Source: Chloranthus sessilifolius
Taxonomy: Eukaryota; Streptophyta; Magnoliopsida; Chloranthales; Chloranthaceae
NCBI GenBank assembly: GCA_021018995.1
Contig: CM037587.1
Coordinates: 61,168,104 to 61,232,103 of the forward strand
Direction of reading: 5' to 3'
Length of the DNA stretch: 64,000 nucleotides
In this document: piece by piece, positions 20,852-32,232 of the stretch
Layout: every line of letters starts with the position of its first letter
Numbering within the stretch: the first letter of the stretch is position 1
Position numbers and translations under genes: made by a program
The notes under the pieces: generated by a model
What the model was told of the DNA's origin: nothing
The model's input: only the letters and a program-made list of their open reading frames with translations
Databases searched by the model: none

Positions 20852-20880
20852 TAGTGGCCCTGCACGTGCGCTGCACGTGT
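20851..20880 (-). mobile_element. Helitron-like 3' terminus
   Basis: On the minus strand a 7-bp stem CACGTGC, loop AGC, stem GCACGTG is followed by 8 bases and then CTAG, with a T next (position 20850). A hairpin just before CTRR and insertion before T at an AT-rich target is the Helitron 3' signature. The 5' end (TC after A) was not located, so the element's extent to the right is unknown. Confidence 0.45.
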
Positions 20881-21984
20881 GGGCAACTTAATTATAATTC
20901 TAATTCTAATGACAGTGAAGTCGATAGAAGATAAATGAAATGATCTTAGGGATTGGTGTAAATGGTGTAAGATCATTTGATCAAAGATCATTTAAACACC
21001 TTTTGGCCAAGCTAAATTGATAGATGACATTAAATAGTTCACAGATAGTCCATTCGTAATGATAGAAATCAAAGTCAATAAATTTTATATAAATCAAGAG
21101 TTGAATCCTCCGTTGGTCATCACCAAATCAAAAACATCAATCAATTTGTAGATCTACAAGTTTGGAAATATAAAAAAGGCATCCCACAAACTAATCAACT
21201 CTCATACAATAATAACAAAACAAATATTTTGCATTTCTCCCCACTATCCTAAATTAATAACTATTAACATCAACAAACTTCTAATATCCATGACTCATGG
21301 GATCTAGTCATACAACTTTGATGTAGTCAACAAGCTTCTAACATCCATGACTCAAGTTTGAAATTTAACCTGGGAATCGATACAGACACATTGATTTAGA
21401 TGACTGGATCCAAAGATAGCATTGGAAAAAACCCACTTATTAAATTAGATTATGTTCTCGTTAAATGAAAATGCATACTAAAAGGAGCTATTGCAGGGTG
21501 TGATTTGAGGAATTGTATATGATAGTTGATACATACAAAAGGGATAATTCCATGACAAAATAATTAATACAACTCCCAGTGGTTTAGAGACGATCTCTAC
21601 TAGTGAGAAGAATGTTTTCAATGAAGTTTGGGCCTGTCAAAATGGGAAGGTCAAAAGCTTTTCAGTATCAACAAATGATGCTTACCCATTACTAAGAAAT
21701 AGTAATACCATCTATCACACACAAATATCCATAAATTTTTTAAACAAAGAAAAAGTAAGATTGAATTGCATAATAATGAACACATGTACCTTTTCTGGCT
21801 TCGTCCAACGTTTCAATTCCTTGAGTGCCAACGTACATGAGGCCTTTATCAGAGAAATCTGCATTGCCACCAACCATTTGCAAATGAGAACAAAAAGGTT
21901 TTCATATTAACATTCAAAGTAATTAAACTATCATTGAGAGGAGGAGCTTTAGCATTGCCTTCACCCCCCAACAATATAATCCTA
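20881..21984. other. AT-rich DNA, possibly Helitron body or LINE 3' region
   Basis: No recognisable coding sequence. TCTCTACTAGTG at 21594 resembles a plus-strand Helitron 5' end but has no visible matching terminus. Confidence 0.3.
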
Positions 21985-22800
21985 TCCTTTGAGAGAAAAT
22001 AAAAGAGTAGCCTGAGATTAGAAATAAACCATCATAAAGTACCCTGAACTCAGCTTCATTGTTGGAAGCAATATCATAATATTTCCCAATTCCTTGTAAT
22101 ATTATTCCACAAGGGTCTCAAACTATACTCCCACCAGCTCCTTCACAGGGTTCAACTTGGTCAAACCAACCACATTTATTTTAATTGCATCTTGTGGAGG
22201 ACATTGCCAGTGGATAATAGTTACCCAATGAGATTTCACAGGGAAAGAAGGGATATTCAATAATGAAGAACTTTTTTCTCCTCAACCGAGCATTTTGATT
22301 TGGGCTTTAAACAAGGAATCAAATTCTAGAAGTCATGAGAAAATCTTCCTCTTAGTGCCCAGCTCACCCTTACGACTAGAATCATGGACAGTTGCATTCC
22401 TTTCACAGCAAGGCACCTAAACACATATAACAAACCAAGGCACCTGAACGCATATAACAAACCAAGGCACCTGAACACAGATCATGGAAAATTGATTTTT
22501 AGAACACGGATTTATCCACCCATCAATAACTGCAGCAATATGGGAGAGTTTGCATTGAACATAAAAAAGATTTGAGTAATAAGACCACAACCTCTTAGCA
22601 AAAACACAAGTTATGATTTAATGATTCAGGGTTTCAATATGATTTCGGCATAGAGACAATCTTGAAACATTTGGAATCTTTGGGACATTACCACCGTGTC
22701 CACAGGAATAGCCTTATAAATTAATCTTCACACAAAAATCCTTATCTTCAAGTGAATATTTGCCCTCCAATTTTGGCATTTAGATGTTTGGTATCTATGG
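21985..22800 (-). pseudogene. LINE remnant: zinc-binding RVT and RNase H-like regions
   Basis: On the minus strand about 22790-22480 resembles the zf-RVT region at the end of plant L1 ORF2 (IYKAIPVDTVVMSQRFQMF, then LCRNHIETLNH, FAKRLWSYY and AAVIDGWINP). It is followed at 22230-21985 by an RNase H-like block (QCPPQDAIKIN, DPCGIILQGIGKYY, SNNEAEFRVLYDGL). The frames shift between blocks. It is an old, dead copy. A more decayed reverse transcriptase may lie at 22800-23700 but could not be confirmed. Confidence 0.55.
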
Positions 22801-24057
22801 TCTGAGATAAGTATTGATGAATCGGAGCTCCAAATTCTCTGCAATTTAGTGGGCGATATCACTGGAAATTTAGTGATATGACTATTATTGGCAGTATTGT
22901 ACCTGCAATTACCTATGTTATTGCTGAAGTTTGAGATCGTTTGATGTTCTATATAGATGTCACAGTATGAGATGATTGAGCATATTAATTTTATTGTTTT
23001 CTGACAACAATAAAGCATTTTGTCCCGGCAATATTGCTAGTATTATTACAAAAGCAAGCATACCTAGGAGCGCTAGAAATCTCAAGAGCCTACAAGCTTG
23101 AAGGCAATCTAAACCAAAGAAGCAAATAAAAAACAAACATGTAGGACAAAGAAATATCGGTCACGAGCATCCAATGGCTATAGAGATCCCAGTCATGACC
23201 AATAATAGAAACTTTATGAAAAGAAATAGGTACACCACTCAAACTTCTGATAAATATAGATGTTAAGCTCAGATCAAATTTCAATAATTGTATTTTTCAT
23301 TGGAGTAAAGCTTCATTATCAGGCAGATACTGTTCAAAGTTACAGAAAAGGGCTCAACTTCAAAATTCTTTCGAAGGAACCATGTTAACGGATATGATAA
23401 AGAGATCCGGAGATTACGTGAGTATGCTATGAAGTAAAATGGAGATCGCTTCAACTACACTTACAGTTAAGAAGTTGTCCAAAATAATTTCCTCATAAAA
23501 GAGCAGTATGCCATCAATTTACCAAACAGGGATCCCTAACAAAGGAATAGATTTTGTTATAAACTCGAATAGTTTCATTATTAAGAGAGATTATAGCCAA
23601 AATTTCTAGCATGTTGGGAATTGTATGAATGCCTTCTTCCCAAACCACAATGATTAATCATTCTCAGATTTCATAGACCAGCAAATTTCAACCATGCCTA
23701 TTTCTATGTAAATCTTGTGCTTTAAAAATAGCCTCTAAGTAATAATGAATTAATTTATTAGAGGTCTGGGAATTAAAAAATAAGAACTATATTAATTCAC
23801 GCAAAGCTCAGCCGTACAAAATTAGTAACCAATGGAACCCCAAAATACAATTCTTAGAGGAAGAAATGTGAATAGAAAACAAAGACCGGAAGAGGAAATG
23901 AATGATCCATAAAAATAAAAAAAATTAAATGCCATCAGCTATTTTGCTTCATGAGCAGTTCAAATGGCTACCAGTTAAAAATATAAAATAGAAAATAATT
24001 AGTAACCATGGTCAAAAGGTGTCAAAAGGTTTACCTGTGGCAAAGCTTTAGCTATGC
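22801..24057. other. AT-rich DNA, perhaps decayed LINE
   Basis: No convincing domain. Minus-strand wording such as GGGAAGAAGGCATTCATAC near 23630 might come from LINE reverse transcriptase, but the similarity is too weak to claim. Confidence 0.3.
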
Positions 24058-24498
24058 TAGGGCCGTCAAGGGGGCCTGGTTTTTGGTCAGGCTTTTGGTT
24101 GGACGATTTTCTTCAACTGCAAAAACTAGGCCCAAACCCGACCTTGATAGAAATTTGGGCTGGGCTCGGCTTGGGTCATTTCAGGCTCAGGCTTTTTATT
24201 AAAGTATGAAACCGATCAGACCAGAACCAATTTCCGGCCATGCCAACTTGACCTTTTTTTTTTTTGAGAACCTGGGTATCCAGGCCTCTTAGAGCACCCG
24301 CCTAATCCCAGGGGCACGTGCGCACCCCTAGTTATTTAGTCGGGCTTGGTCAGGCCGGGACAGGCTTTGGCACGCCTAATAATTTTTTATCTTAAAAAAT
24401 AGGCCCCAACCCGACGCGGTTAGAATATTGGGTCGGGATCGGCCCGAGTCCTGTTGGGCTTGGGATTTTAATCTAAATCTAGTACCTTGGCAGCCCTA
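24058..24498. mobile_element. hAT MITE of the TAGGG-CTGCCAA type, with nested retroposon
   Basis: The left end TAGGGCCGTCAAGGGGG mirrors the right end, which read inward is TAGGGCTGCCAAGG. The interior has the same GGGCTCGGGC/GGCCGGGAC composition as the 12208-12592 element. The 8-bp flanks do not match, so the target duplication has decayed or an end is misplaced. Confidence 0.6.
24246..24340 (-). mobile_element. Short retroposon, copy 1 (minus, poly-A end at left)
   Basis: On the minus strand it ends CCAGGTTCTC followed by A12, preceded by AGGCGGGTGCTCTAAGAGG. A second copy lies at 25108-25205. No clear target duplication was found, and a B-box is not evident, so it may be a LINE 3' end or a SINE. 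Confidence 0.45.
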
Positions 24499-24565
24499 TC
24501 AGTCGTTTTTTGTTTACCAATGAAGTACACCTGATGAGGTTGCAAACAATTATTCCATGGTCAAT

Positions 24566-24995
24566 ATTTTTGGGGTACCTCTGTTGACGCTTATGCAATC
24601 TATGTTTGTGCCTACGAACAAACCCATTGACTTCTCGAGATCAGACGATGAAGATCATTTTTCACCCAAATCTTCCACAAGGTGGATCTTGAGACCACGA
24701 ACTTATCATCAGACGGTCTGTTTTTTATTCCACATGGTACAGATCCCAAAAAATGTCAATTGAGTGTTATGTTTGCCATGTAGAATCTCGTCCCCTATGC
24801 AAGTAGTTGCTCTCTAGGTTTAGGGATTTTTACCAAGTGAAATAAAAAACAGACTGTCTGATGGTACGTTTATGGTCTCAAGATCCATCGTGTAAATAAT
24901 TGGAGTGAAAAACAATCTAGATCGCCTGATTCGAGGCAATCAATCGATTCAGGGGGTTTCAAACGTAGGCGCAAACAAAGGTACCCCTTTTTTTA
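24566..24995. mobile_element. Foldback MITE, ~430 bp
   Basis: Long inverted arms run at about 24571-24755 and 24830-24990. Landmarks are GGGGTACCT at both ends, GTTTGYGCCTACG, TTTTTCAC, and GGATCTTGAGACCA followed by CATCAGACRGTCTGTTTTTT near the middle. Arm identity is roughly 75-80% by eye. The element is non-coding and the superfamily is undetermined. Confidence 0.7.
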
Positions 24996-24999
24996 TGGT

Positions 25000-25107
25000 A
25001 CCAGCATTTGCACCCCTTGAAAGATAGGCACACCCTCGCCCAAAATATCAACTGCTTTGAATCAGATGATGATGGTTTGTCATCCCAATCTTTCACAATG
25101 AATTTTA
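25000..25107. mobile_element. Fragment of the same foldback MITE family
   Basis: It restarts with GGTACCAGCATTTGCACC and continues with AATCAGATGATGATGG and TCTTTCACAATG, the wording of one arm of the preceding MITE. It is cut short by the retroposon copy at 25108. Confidence 0.45.
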
Positions 25108-25205
25108 CTTTTTTTTTGTTTTTGATAACATGGGTGTCCGGGACTCTTAGAGCACCACATAATCTCAGGTTCCTCGCTTTTGGAGGCAGGTTTCTGGCAA
25201 CCTCA
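25108..25205 (-). mobile_element. Short retroposon, copy 2
   Basis: It shares CCTGGGTGTCC-like, CTTAGAGCACC and TAATCYCAGG wording with the copy at 24246-24340 at about 70% identity, again with the T-tract on the left. Confidence 0.45.
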
Positions 25206-26029
25206 CCTAACCACAGAAAATGTCCATACTGACAGAAAAATGGTCTAACAAAAAATGTTTATGCGATTTTACAATTCAAACATCACCAAAATACCATCAT
25301 ATTGTCACCACTTTGTATCAGTCATCGGCATCTCTTTATTGAAATCATGAAAAAAAAAATCGTTGCTAAGTTGCTTTAATTCCACAAATTCAAGAAATTG
25401 CCACCGAACAATTGAGCTATATGATCAATCCCGAAATTACTGGAAAGTTGAACTACTCAAAGTCACAAATTTCTTCTTATCAATTAGTTTAAAGATGTTA
25501 GGATTTACAGCTCACCATGCGCATCTTCAAGTCATGAACGGACTAATTTATATCTTTCTTTTTAGCTAATTAATTAAACGTTCCAGCTCATTAGACTTAT
25601 AAAACAATCAAGAAAATAGAAAACTTAAGCTTACAATTTTCTTCTTCTTAACTTATCGAAAAAAAATTCTTCTTTTTAGTGTACTTATTTATTAATGAAT
25701 TCTCTTTATTTTTAACAGAAAATAACAGTGAATCCATAGGCAGATCCTCTTCTATCTTGCAAGGATTTTCTTTGGGATTCCTTTTTGCAAAAATAACTTA
25801 ATTTCTCAGCGGCCGAATTTTCCTGTTCAAGCACCGATGACAACTCTACCACTATCACTGGCGATACAAACTCGTAGTCTAAACAGTGAAGTCATCAAAT
25901 TGGTAGAGTTTGCACTACCCTTTCATTTTGGTAGAAATGGAAATACCTCCAATGCAAAGAGAATGCCTAATTTAGGAAGGAAGGGAAATTGTAGAATAAG
26001 TACACGAGATGTAGTCTGTAGTAGCTCCC
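25206..26029. other. AT-rich DNA before hAT copy A
   Basis: No recognised element. The ORF beginning at 25837 runs into hAT coding sequence at about 26030, but its first ~64 residues match nothing and the hAT partner copy does not share them. Confidence 0.35.
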
Positions 26030-26204
26030 ATAAAAGTAGTGCCCCTAACATGAATGATAAGTACGTAGAACCAGGGCGACCGCGACACAGAGCTGAAGAA
26101 ACTACAAATCTACATCATTATCGTGCTGAATTATTTTATGTTGTTATTGATCAATAACTACAAGAGCTTAACAACTGTCTCGATGAAGTGAATACCGAAT
26201 TACT
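26030..26204 (+). pseudogene. hAT (TTF-type) transposase, upstream part of copy A
   Basis: It reads SAPNMNDKYVEPGRPRHRAE, then LHHYRAELFYVVIDQ, a stop, LQELNN and DEVNTELL. This is the stretch before the dimerisation domain in zinc-finger MYM/TTF-type plant hATs. The L1 entered within the ELL codons. Confidence 0.7.
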
Positions 26205-26254
26205 ACCATTTCAAACATTTTTACATTCAAAATTGTCCAGTCGTTTGCCGGCCA

Positions 26255-27890
26255 ATGGAGCAGATGCAGGGAGATCTTCAGATTGAGCGGGAGAGCCATG
26301 GAGTGTGGATTTGCATTTTTGGGCTACCAGTGCATGCTTGGACCGCAGAGGTCTTCCGAGGGATCAGCGATCGGTGCGGTGGTTTCGTTCGGGTCGATGG
26401 GCGTACGGCCGATATCTGGGATACCAGCCATGCCAAGATCTTGGTTCAGGTCGACTCGTTGGACTGTATCCCCAGGGTGCGAGCTCTTGATTGGCGGCCA
26501 GATGGTGCAACTCTTCGTAGAGATCGCGTGACTCGAGCGGGTCATCCTGCAACATCAGCCAGTTGAAGGAACCAAGGAGCCCCGGGATATTGGCGTCGGC
26601 TGCCTCGATGGATCTGTAGTAGAAGTTCAGTCGCTCCTCTACCCATCTGTCTGGCGCGGGATGCCGGCACGAGGCTCAGAGAGGGGCTCGACCTCGTTCC
26701 CGGCAGCGCTCGGGTTTGTGCCACCTGTGGGCACGCCCTCGTCGGGGACGAACGGTGCGATTCTCGAACTCCCGGGGCTGGCTCATGTTTTGCGGGCAGT
26801 TGATGTGGAGATTCCGGTGAGAGAGGTGGTTCCGGTCGATGAGCACTCCTCTGCTGCCATTGGGGGCGAACCTTTGGCTAGCACACCGTTGTTGTCTTCT
26901 ACGGCTGAGATTTCATCGTAAGATGAAGTCGAATTCGTACACCTGCAATGGCAAGGGGTTGGTGAGGGAAGGGAGATGTTGGGGACAAAGGACGGGGATA
27001 GGTGGCGTACCTAGGATCCAATGGTGACCGAAGCTGCTACTTTCCTTTTCTGTGATAAGGCCTCTGTCAGGTGTAAAGGGGTTAGGGTTTATAGTAGAAG
27101 ACGAAGGGGGTGGATGGAGTCTCAGGGTGTGGGACGTAATGGGCGAATGACACGTATTTTGTCAACTGAAGCTTCTCGAAGCCCTTTGGGGTCAAAGGGT
27201 GATGTTGACCTGTGTTTTGTTGGGCAGGAAGTTCTGTCCCTTGTTATGGGCTCACGTGACTAGATGGGTGACACGTGGAGGGATTTCGGAGGGGGGGTTG
27301 GTGTTGGGGGACAGCTGGCGACGGGTCTGATACCGGCCTGTGTTTCAGAGGGCCAGGGAAACATCTCTCTCCTGTCGGGGTCGGGATCCCAAGGTTACAA
27401 TTACTTATCTTTCTGTCGGGTCAGACCCGATAGCCCGGGGATGCTTTTGAGGGGGTTTTTCGTCAACCAAATTGCGTCATTGGAGGGAAGTGAAGGAAAT
27501 AGGTGGGTTGGGTCTGCTGGGACGTCTCCGATATTTCCCAACCAATGTGTTTCTTCTCTGGTGGCACGAGCGAGATGCAGACTTCATGGCCGGAGGGACT
27601 TGCCGGCGATGACTGCGGATGACACGTGTTTGGACCGGCGGATGATGGGGATGCCGGTGTATTTTGGGGAGGAGGTGGGGAGTCACGTGAATTGGGGAGG
27701 CCAGTACTTGGCCTTTGATGGTGCAGATGGGATTGGGCTTGGTCAGGGACCTGAGTTGACTGAGGATATAGACCATCTGATTGCCCTGGGTCATAATCTC
27801 GGGATGTCGTTTATCGGGCCTGAGGAGGAGCTGCGAAAGGTGTTCTGGACTACTCTGCTCGGCCGTCAGGGGAATAAGCGAAAGTGGTGA
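26255..27890 (+). pseudogene. L1 ORF1 (gag-like, DUF4283 type), broken
   Basis: The start carries VWICIFGLPVHAWTAEVFRG, ISDRCGGFVRVDGRT and AKILVQVDS, which is the DUF4283 RNA-binding region of plant L1 ORF1, lacking its first part. The remainder lies in three further open stretches (26661-26921, 27021-27263, 27264-27890) in different frames. These are Gly/Arg/Ser-rich with no CCHC knuckle seen. ORF1 normally binds the LINE RNA. ORF2 overlaps or abuts its end. Confidence 0.65.
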
Positions 27891-27999
27891 GGCGGGGTGC
27901 GGGAACTTGCATGGTTGGAATGGGGAATGTCGGATGGGAGAGGGCCAGGGGGAGTGTAGTTTGCACTCCTATTGCGGGCGGGCTTCATCCGGTTTGGTT

Positions 28000-28518
28000 A
28001 TGAAGATGCTTTCTTGGAATGTGAGGGGCATTTATGATAGGAATAAACGGGCTGGAATTAAACATGTAATTGCAACGTTTAAACCGACCATTGTTACCCT
28101 ACAGGAGACCAAATGGGGCAGCAGCGATAGGAGGAGAGTTGTGTCGGTCCTCAGCGGTGGCAATTGGGATTGGATTGATGTTGACTCTGTTGGCGCGTCG
28201 GGTGGAATTTTAGTAGCCTGGTCTTCGATACTTTTCGATAAGGTCGATGAGGAACTGGGCCTTTATTCGGCGGCTGTGGTGCTCCGAGATAAGGTGGCAG
28301 GTACTCATTGGATGTTTGCGGGGATTTATGGCCCGACTATGGACCGTGAACGGGAGGATTTTTGGTTTGAGCTGGCTGCACTGGCTACTAGGTGGGAGCT
28401 GCCCTTTTGCCTGGCTGGGGATTTTAACGCGATTCGATGGGGCTTGAAAAACATGGCGGGCTGCCGGACTTGGGAGTTATGCGGGATTTCAACTCCCTCA
28501 TATCAGACTAGGGGTTAA
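28000..28518 (+). pseudogene. L1 ORF2 endonuclease domain
   Basis: An apurinic-type endonuclease starts MKMLSWNVRGIYDRNKRAG, with TIVTLQETKWG (the catalytic Glu), AGIYGPTMDRER and FCLAGDFNAIRW (the catalytic Asp-Asn pair). It nicks target DNA to start reverse transcription. The frame is lost just after NAIRW. The downstream part (TWSNLQDNPSLSKIDRFL, VSDHRPLAL with the SDH motif) continues at 28518-28773 in another frame. Confidence 0.85.
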
Positions 28519-29261
28519 TGGACATACCATTATCTGGCGCGTGTTTCACTTGGTCTAACCTCCAGGATAATCCTTCGCTTAGCAAGATTGATCGATTCTT
28601 GTGCACTACGGAGTGGATGGACATGTTCCCTGGGGCGCGACTGGAAGCTTTCGCTCGTGCCGTTTCGGACCATCGACCTTTAGCGCTGATCACGAAGTCC
28701 AAGGGAAAAGGGCCTGCTCCATTCCGTTTTAAAAACATGTGGCTACTGAATGGATCTTTTCAGGAGAAGGTGTAGGGATGGTGGGGTGAACCGGTGAGAC
28801 CTGGGACTGCTGCGTTTCGGTTTCTTTCCAAGTTACGGCCCTTAAAGGACAGCATTAAAATTTGGAGCCGTGAGGAGTATGGCCGGGTTAATGTCAACAA
28901 GGAAAGGTTGCTCGTGAAACTGAAGGAGTTGGACCGCGTAGAAGAGGACCGAGTTCTCACGGATGAGGAGAGGGAGGATAGATAGCGGTATAAGACGGAT
29001 TTCAACAATACGTGTAAGGCCGAAGAACTATTTTGGATGCGGAAAGCCAAGGTTAGATGGTTCAAGGAAGGGGACGCTAACTCTAAGTACTTCCACGCTG
29101 TCGCCAATGCCAAAAATAGCACAAAGTATATTGGTAGGATTGTTGTAGATGGGGCGGTGCGCTCGGGTGATGACCAGGTCCATGAGTGTTGTGGAATTTT
29201 ACAAGCGATTTTATACAAAGGAGGGGGGGATGAGACCTCAGCTGGATGGACTTCCTTTTAA
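28518..29261 (+). pseudogene. L1 ORF2 between endonuclease and reverse transcriptase
   Basis: One frame carries the endonuclease end (SDHRPL), FRFKNMWL, SIKIWSREEYGRV, MRKAKVRWFKEGDANSKYFH and the NSTKYIGRI stretch. Stops lie at 28773-28775 and 28983-28985, and a frameshift occurs by about 29190, where the reading passes into the 29149-30600 frame. Confidence 0.75.
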
Positions 29262-30600
29262 GTCTATCTCGGAGGAGGTGAGTAGGGGGCTCGAGGGCTG
29301 TTTTACTGAGGAGGAGGTGTGGCAAGCGATAAAGAGTAGGGGTAGGAACAAGGCACCAGGTCCAGATGAGTTTACCATGGAGTTTTATCGTGCTTGTTGG
29401 TCGACTATAAAGGTCGATTTGATGGATGTTATGGGTGAATTTCATCAGTCCGGGTTTATTGGGAGGGCCTTAAACTCCACTTTCATTACCCTCATTCCCA
29501 AAGCTTGTGGGGCTGAGAATATTGCAGACTACCGTCTGATCAGCCTGACCAATTGCCTATACAAGATCATATTAAAGGTGCTCGCTAATAGGCTCAGGAT
29601 GGTGATGAGCACTATTATTTCCGGGAATCAGGGGGCCTTTGTTCATGGCCGGCAATTAACGGATCTTGTTGCGGTGGCCCACGAGACCATTCATTCGGCC
29701 CATATCCAGTGGATCCCGGCTGTGATTTGGAAGGTCGATATGGAAAAAGCATATGATCAGGTCAATTGGGAGAATATCGATTACATCCTACGTCGTTTGG
29801 GGTTCGGTGTGACTTGGAGGAAGTGGATGCGACGATGTTACTCCTCTCTGTGGTTCTCGGTGATGATAAACAGTACTCCTGCTTGGTATTTCAAGAGCTC
29901 CAGGGATATCAGGCAGGGGGACCCTCTATCCCCGTTCCTATTTATTTTGGTTGAGGAGGCGTTAACGGGGCTGATGACGCATGCCAGGGAGTTGCACCTG
30001 ATATCCGGTGTGCAGGTGGGAGCTGAGGGAAGGTACATCTCGCATTTGCAATTTGCTGACAACACGATCTTATTTGGGAAGGCTGATGTCTCTGAGTTCA
30101 GTGCGCTTGTCGGGGTTCTTTCAGTGTATGAGGCCGTGTCGGGGCAGCGGATTAATTTCCACAAGTCTGCTGTCATGGGGATTGGAGCTGAGGATTCTAT
30201 TGTTCAGGGCTTAGCAGATACGGTCAACTGTGCTAGCGAGAAGTTGCCCCTCAGGTTGAGGAAGCCCACGGCCCGTGACTGGCTTCCGGTGGTGCAAAGG
30301 TTTGAACAACGACTTTCTTCCTGGAAAGGAAAGTTGTTAAACAGTGGCGGCAGGTTGATTCTTCTCAAAGCAGTGCTATCTTCGATGCCTATTTTTTTCA
30401 TGTCTATGCTTAGATGCCCTGTGGAGATTGTCAACCAGCTTGAACAAATCCAGCGGTTGTTTCTTTGGGAGGGATCGGGTTTGCAAAGAAGATATCATCT
30501 GGTTAATTGGGACTGTTGTCAACTGCCGGTTTCTTGTGGTGGTTTGGGCATCCGTAGCCTAAAATGGACTAACCTAGCTTTGCTTGGCAAATGGTATTAG
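29149..30600 (+). pseudogene. L1 ORF2 reverse transcriptase domain
   Basis: A 483-codon open stretch contains NKAPGPDEFTMEFYRACW, STFITLIPKACGAENIADYR, LISLTNCLYKI, VIWKVDMEKAYDQVNWE (catalytic Asp), RQGDPLSPFLFIL and LQFADNTILFG. The last should be FADD: the second catalytic aspartate (codon 30061-30063) is asparagine, which would abolish polymerase activity. About 20 residues of the LPLRYLG region also appear missing after KLPLR. It copies LINE RNA at the nicked target in active relatives. Confidence 0.92.
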
Positions 30601-30632
30601 AGAGCGGGGAGGGCTGAGGAGAGGGGCAGTTT

Positions 30633-31490
30633 ATGGTGGTTGGTTCTGGCCGAGAAGTATGGTACCTCTCCAGGTGGGTGGGGAATCTGCCCACGGTTCA
30701 CAGAGGGTCCTGTGTGTGGTGGAAAGGAATTTGCAGTACTTTGGAGAGGTTTGCTAAGGGCCTGCAGTATCGGTGGGGATGTGGCACTCGCATCAGGTTC
30801 TGGGAGGATGTATGGGTCGACGAGGCTTCCCTTAAGGATGACTTCCCGACGATTTTTGCCATATCTTCGAACCCGGGGGGCATGATTGACGAATTCGTGT
30901 CTCACACACAGGGAGGGGCAGTTTGGGAGGTTGGCACAAGAAGGGCGTTGAGGGATAGTGAGTTTGTTTGTTTCGCGGCTCTAATGCTGAGATTATATGA
31001 CCTGCAGCAAAATCCTCAAGGGCAGGATCTACGAATTTGGGACCCTAGTAGGGACGGTAATTTTTCTGTCAAGTCTTATAATGGGTTGCTATCGAGGCGG
31101 CCACTCACTATTTTCGATGGAAAGTAGTTGTGGAGGCTGCCTATTCCGTTAAAGATTCAATTTTTTGGATGGACACTTTGCAAGGACAGGATCCTCACTA
31201 GGGACTTGCTGATCCGGAGGGAGCTCGATGTACAGAATTCTTGCGTGAGGTGTACCAATGGTGAGGAGTCCGCTGCCCATCTATTCCTGCATTGCAGTTT
31301 CGCTTCTGAGGTTTGGACAGTCATGTATAAGGCGTTTGGAGTTAGATGGGTCGTGCCGGAGACACCATATCAACAGGTGTTGAGTTGGGCGGGTGCGAGG
31401 ATTGACAAGGAGAGTGGGGGATACTGGAGCGCGTCCTTGTTAGCTGTTTTCTGGTGTTTATGGTGCGAAAGAAATGCCAAAATTTTCTAG
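30633..31490 (+). pseudogene. L1 ORF2 C-terminal zf-RVT region
   Basis: It is in a different frame from the reverse transcriptase. It carries RWGCGTRIRFWEDVW, WRLPIPLKIQFFGWTLCKDR, ILTRDLLIRR, CVRCTNGEESAAHLFLHC and SLLAVFWCLWCERN, a typical plant L1 end. One in-frame TAG at 31125-31127 splits it, and another stop ends it at 31490. 3' untranslated DNA follows to the poly-A at about 31751-31760. Confidence 0.85.
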
Positions 31491-31774
31491 AATAAGAGTA
31501 AACCTGTGGGGATGGTCGTTAAGGCGGTCACGGACTTGGTGAGATTTTGGATGACGAGAGGTGAGGGTGCGAGAGCCGCACTGCTTTATCGTGGGATCAG
31601 GGTTGAGTGTGACACGCGTTGGCTGTGGTGTGTGTCGATGTTGTTTTTTTAGCTTTATTCTTTTTGTTTTCTCCGGTTTTGATTTCTGTATACTAGGGTT
31701 GTATTGTCGCTCAGCGTCTTGCTGTTTTTAATATAATCTCTATTACCGATCAAAAAAAAAAATACCGAATTACT

Positions 31775-32232
31775 TTTCTGTTTGGCATGCCTAGATCCAA
31801 GCAATTCATTCTCAACTTTTGACAAGGACAGATTAGTTCGGGTTGCTGAATTTTATCCGGTTGAATTTTCTGCAATGTCTCACGATTCTTAATAATCAAC
31901 TTACAACTTACATTCTTAATGTATGCTATAAAAGTGAGTTCGCAAAGGTGGACAGGATTAGTGGGCTTGCTCAGAAAACAGTTGAGATGAAAAATGATAT
32001 TTTATATCCATATGTTTACTTGCTCATAACATTGGCATTAACCCTACCAGTTGTCACTGCTACTGTTGAGAAGGCATTTTCTGCTATGCATATTATAAAG
32101 AATAGACTTCGAAACCGAATGGCAGATGAGTGGATGAATGATTGTTTGATCACATACATTGAGAGACACATTTTTTATAGCATTGAAAATGAGAAATTTT
32201 TCCAACACTTTCAAAATATGAAATCTCGTTGA
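31775..32232 (+). pseudogene. hAT (TTF-type) transposase C-terminus, copy A
   Basis: After the L1 the protein resumes with CLDPSNSFSTFDKDRLVRVA, EFYP, then KVDRISGLAQKTVEMKNDIL, YPYVYLLITLALTLPVVTAT, VEKAFSAMHIIKNRLRNRM and NDCLITYIERHIF. This is the hAT dimerisation end, and the catalytic glutamate (VEKAFS) is kept. A short stretch near 31870-31890 is frame-shifted or stopped. Confidence 0.85.

Larger units (their letters stand above)
26205..31760 (+). mobile_element. L1-type LINE, 5.56 kb, 14-bp target duplication
   Basis: The element is flanked by AATACCGAATTACT at 26191-26204 and 31761-31774 and ends in a poly-A tract. It is probably 5'-truncated, since the recognisable ORF1 begins inside its domain. 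ORF1 (26255-27890) and ORF2 (28000-31490) are in the normal plant L1 order, with endonuclease, reverse transcriptase and zf-RVT. Several stops and frameshifts make it inactive. Its GC-richness contrasts with the AT-rich hAT it entered. Confidence 0.92.

Noticed and set aside
21594-21605. TCTCTACTAGTG, like a Helitron 5' end on the plus strand
   Set aside because: No matching plus-strand 3' hairpin and CTRR end was found, and the nearby 3' terminus is on the other strand.
26324-27794. Minus-strand ORFs of 60-105 codons within the L1
   Set aside because: Shadows of GC-rich L1 ORF1 coding DNA on the plus strand.
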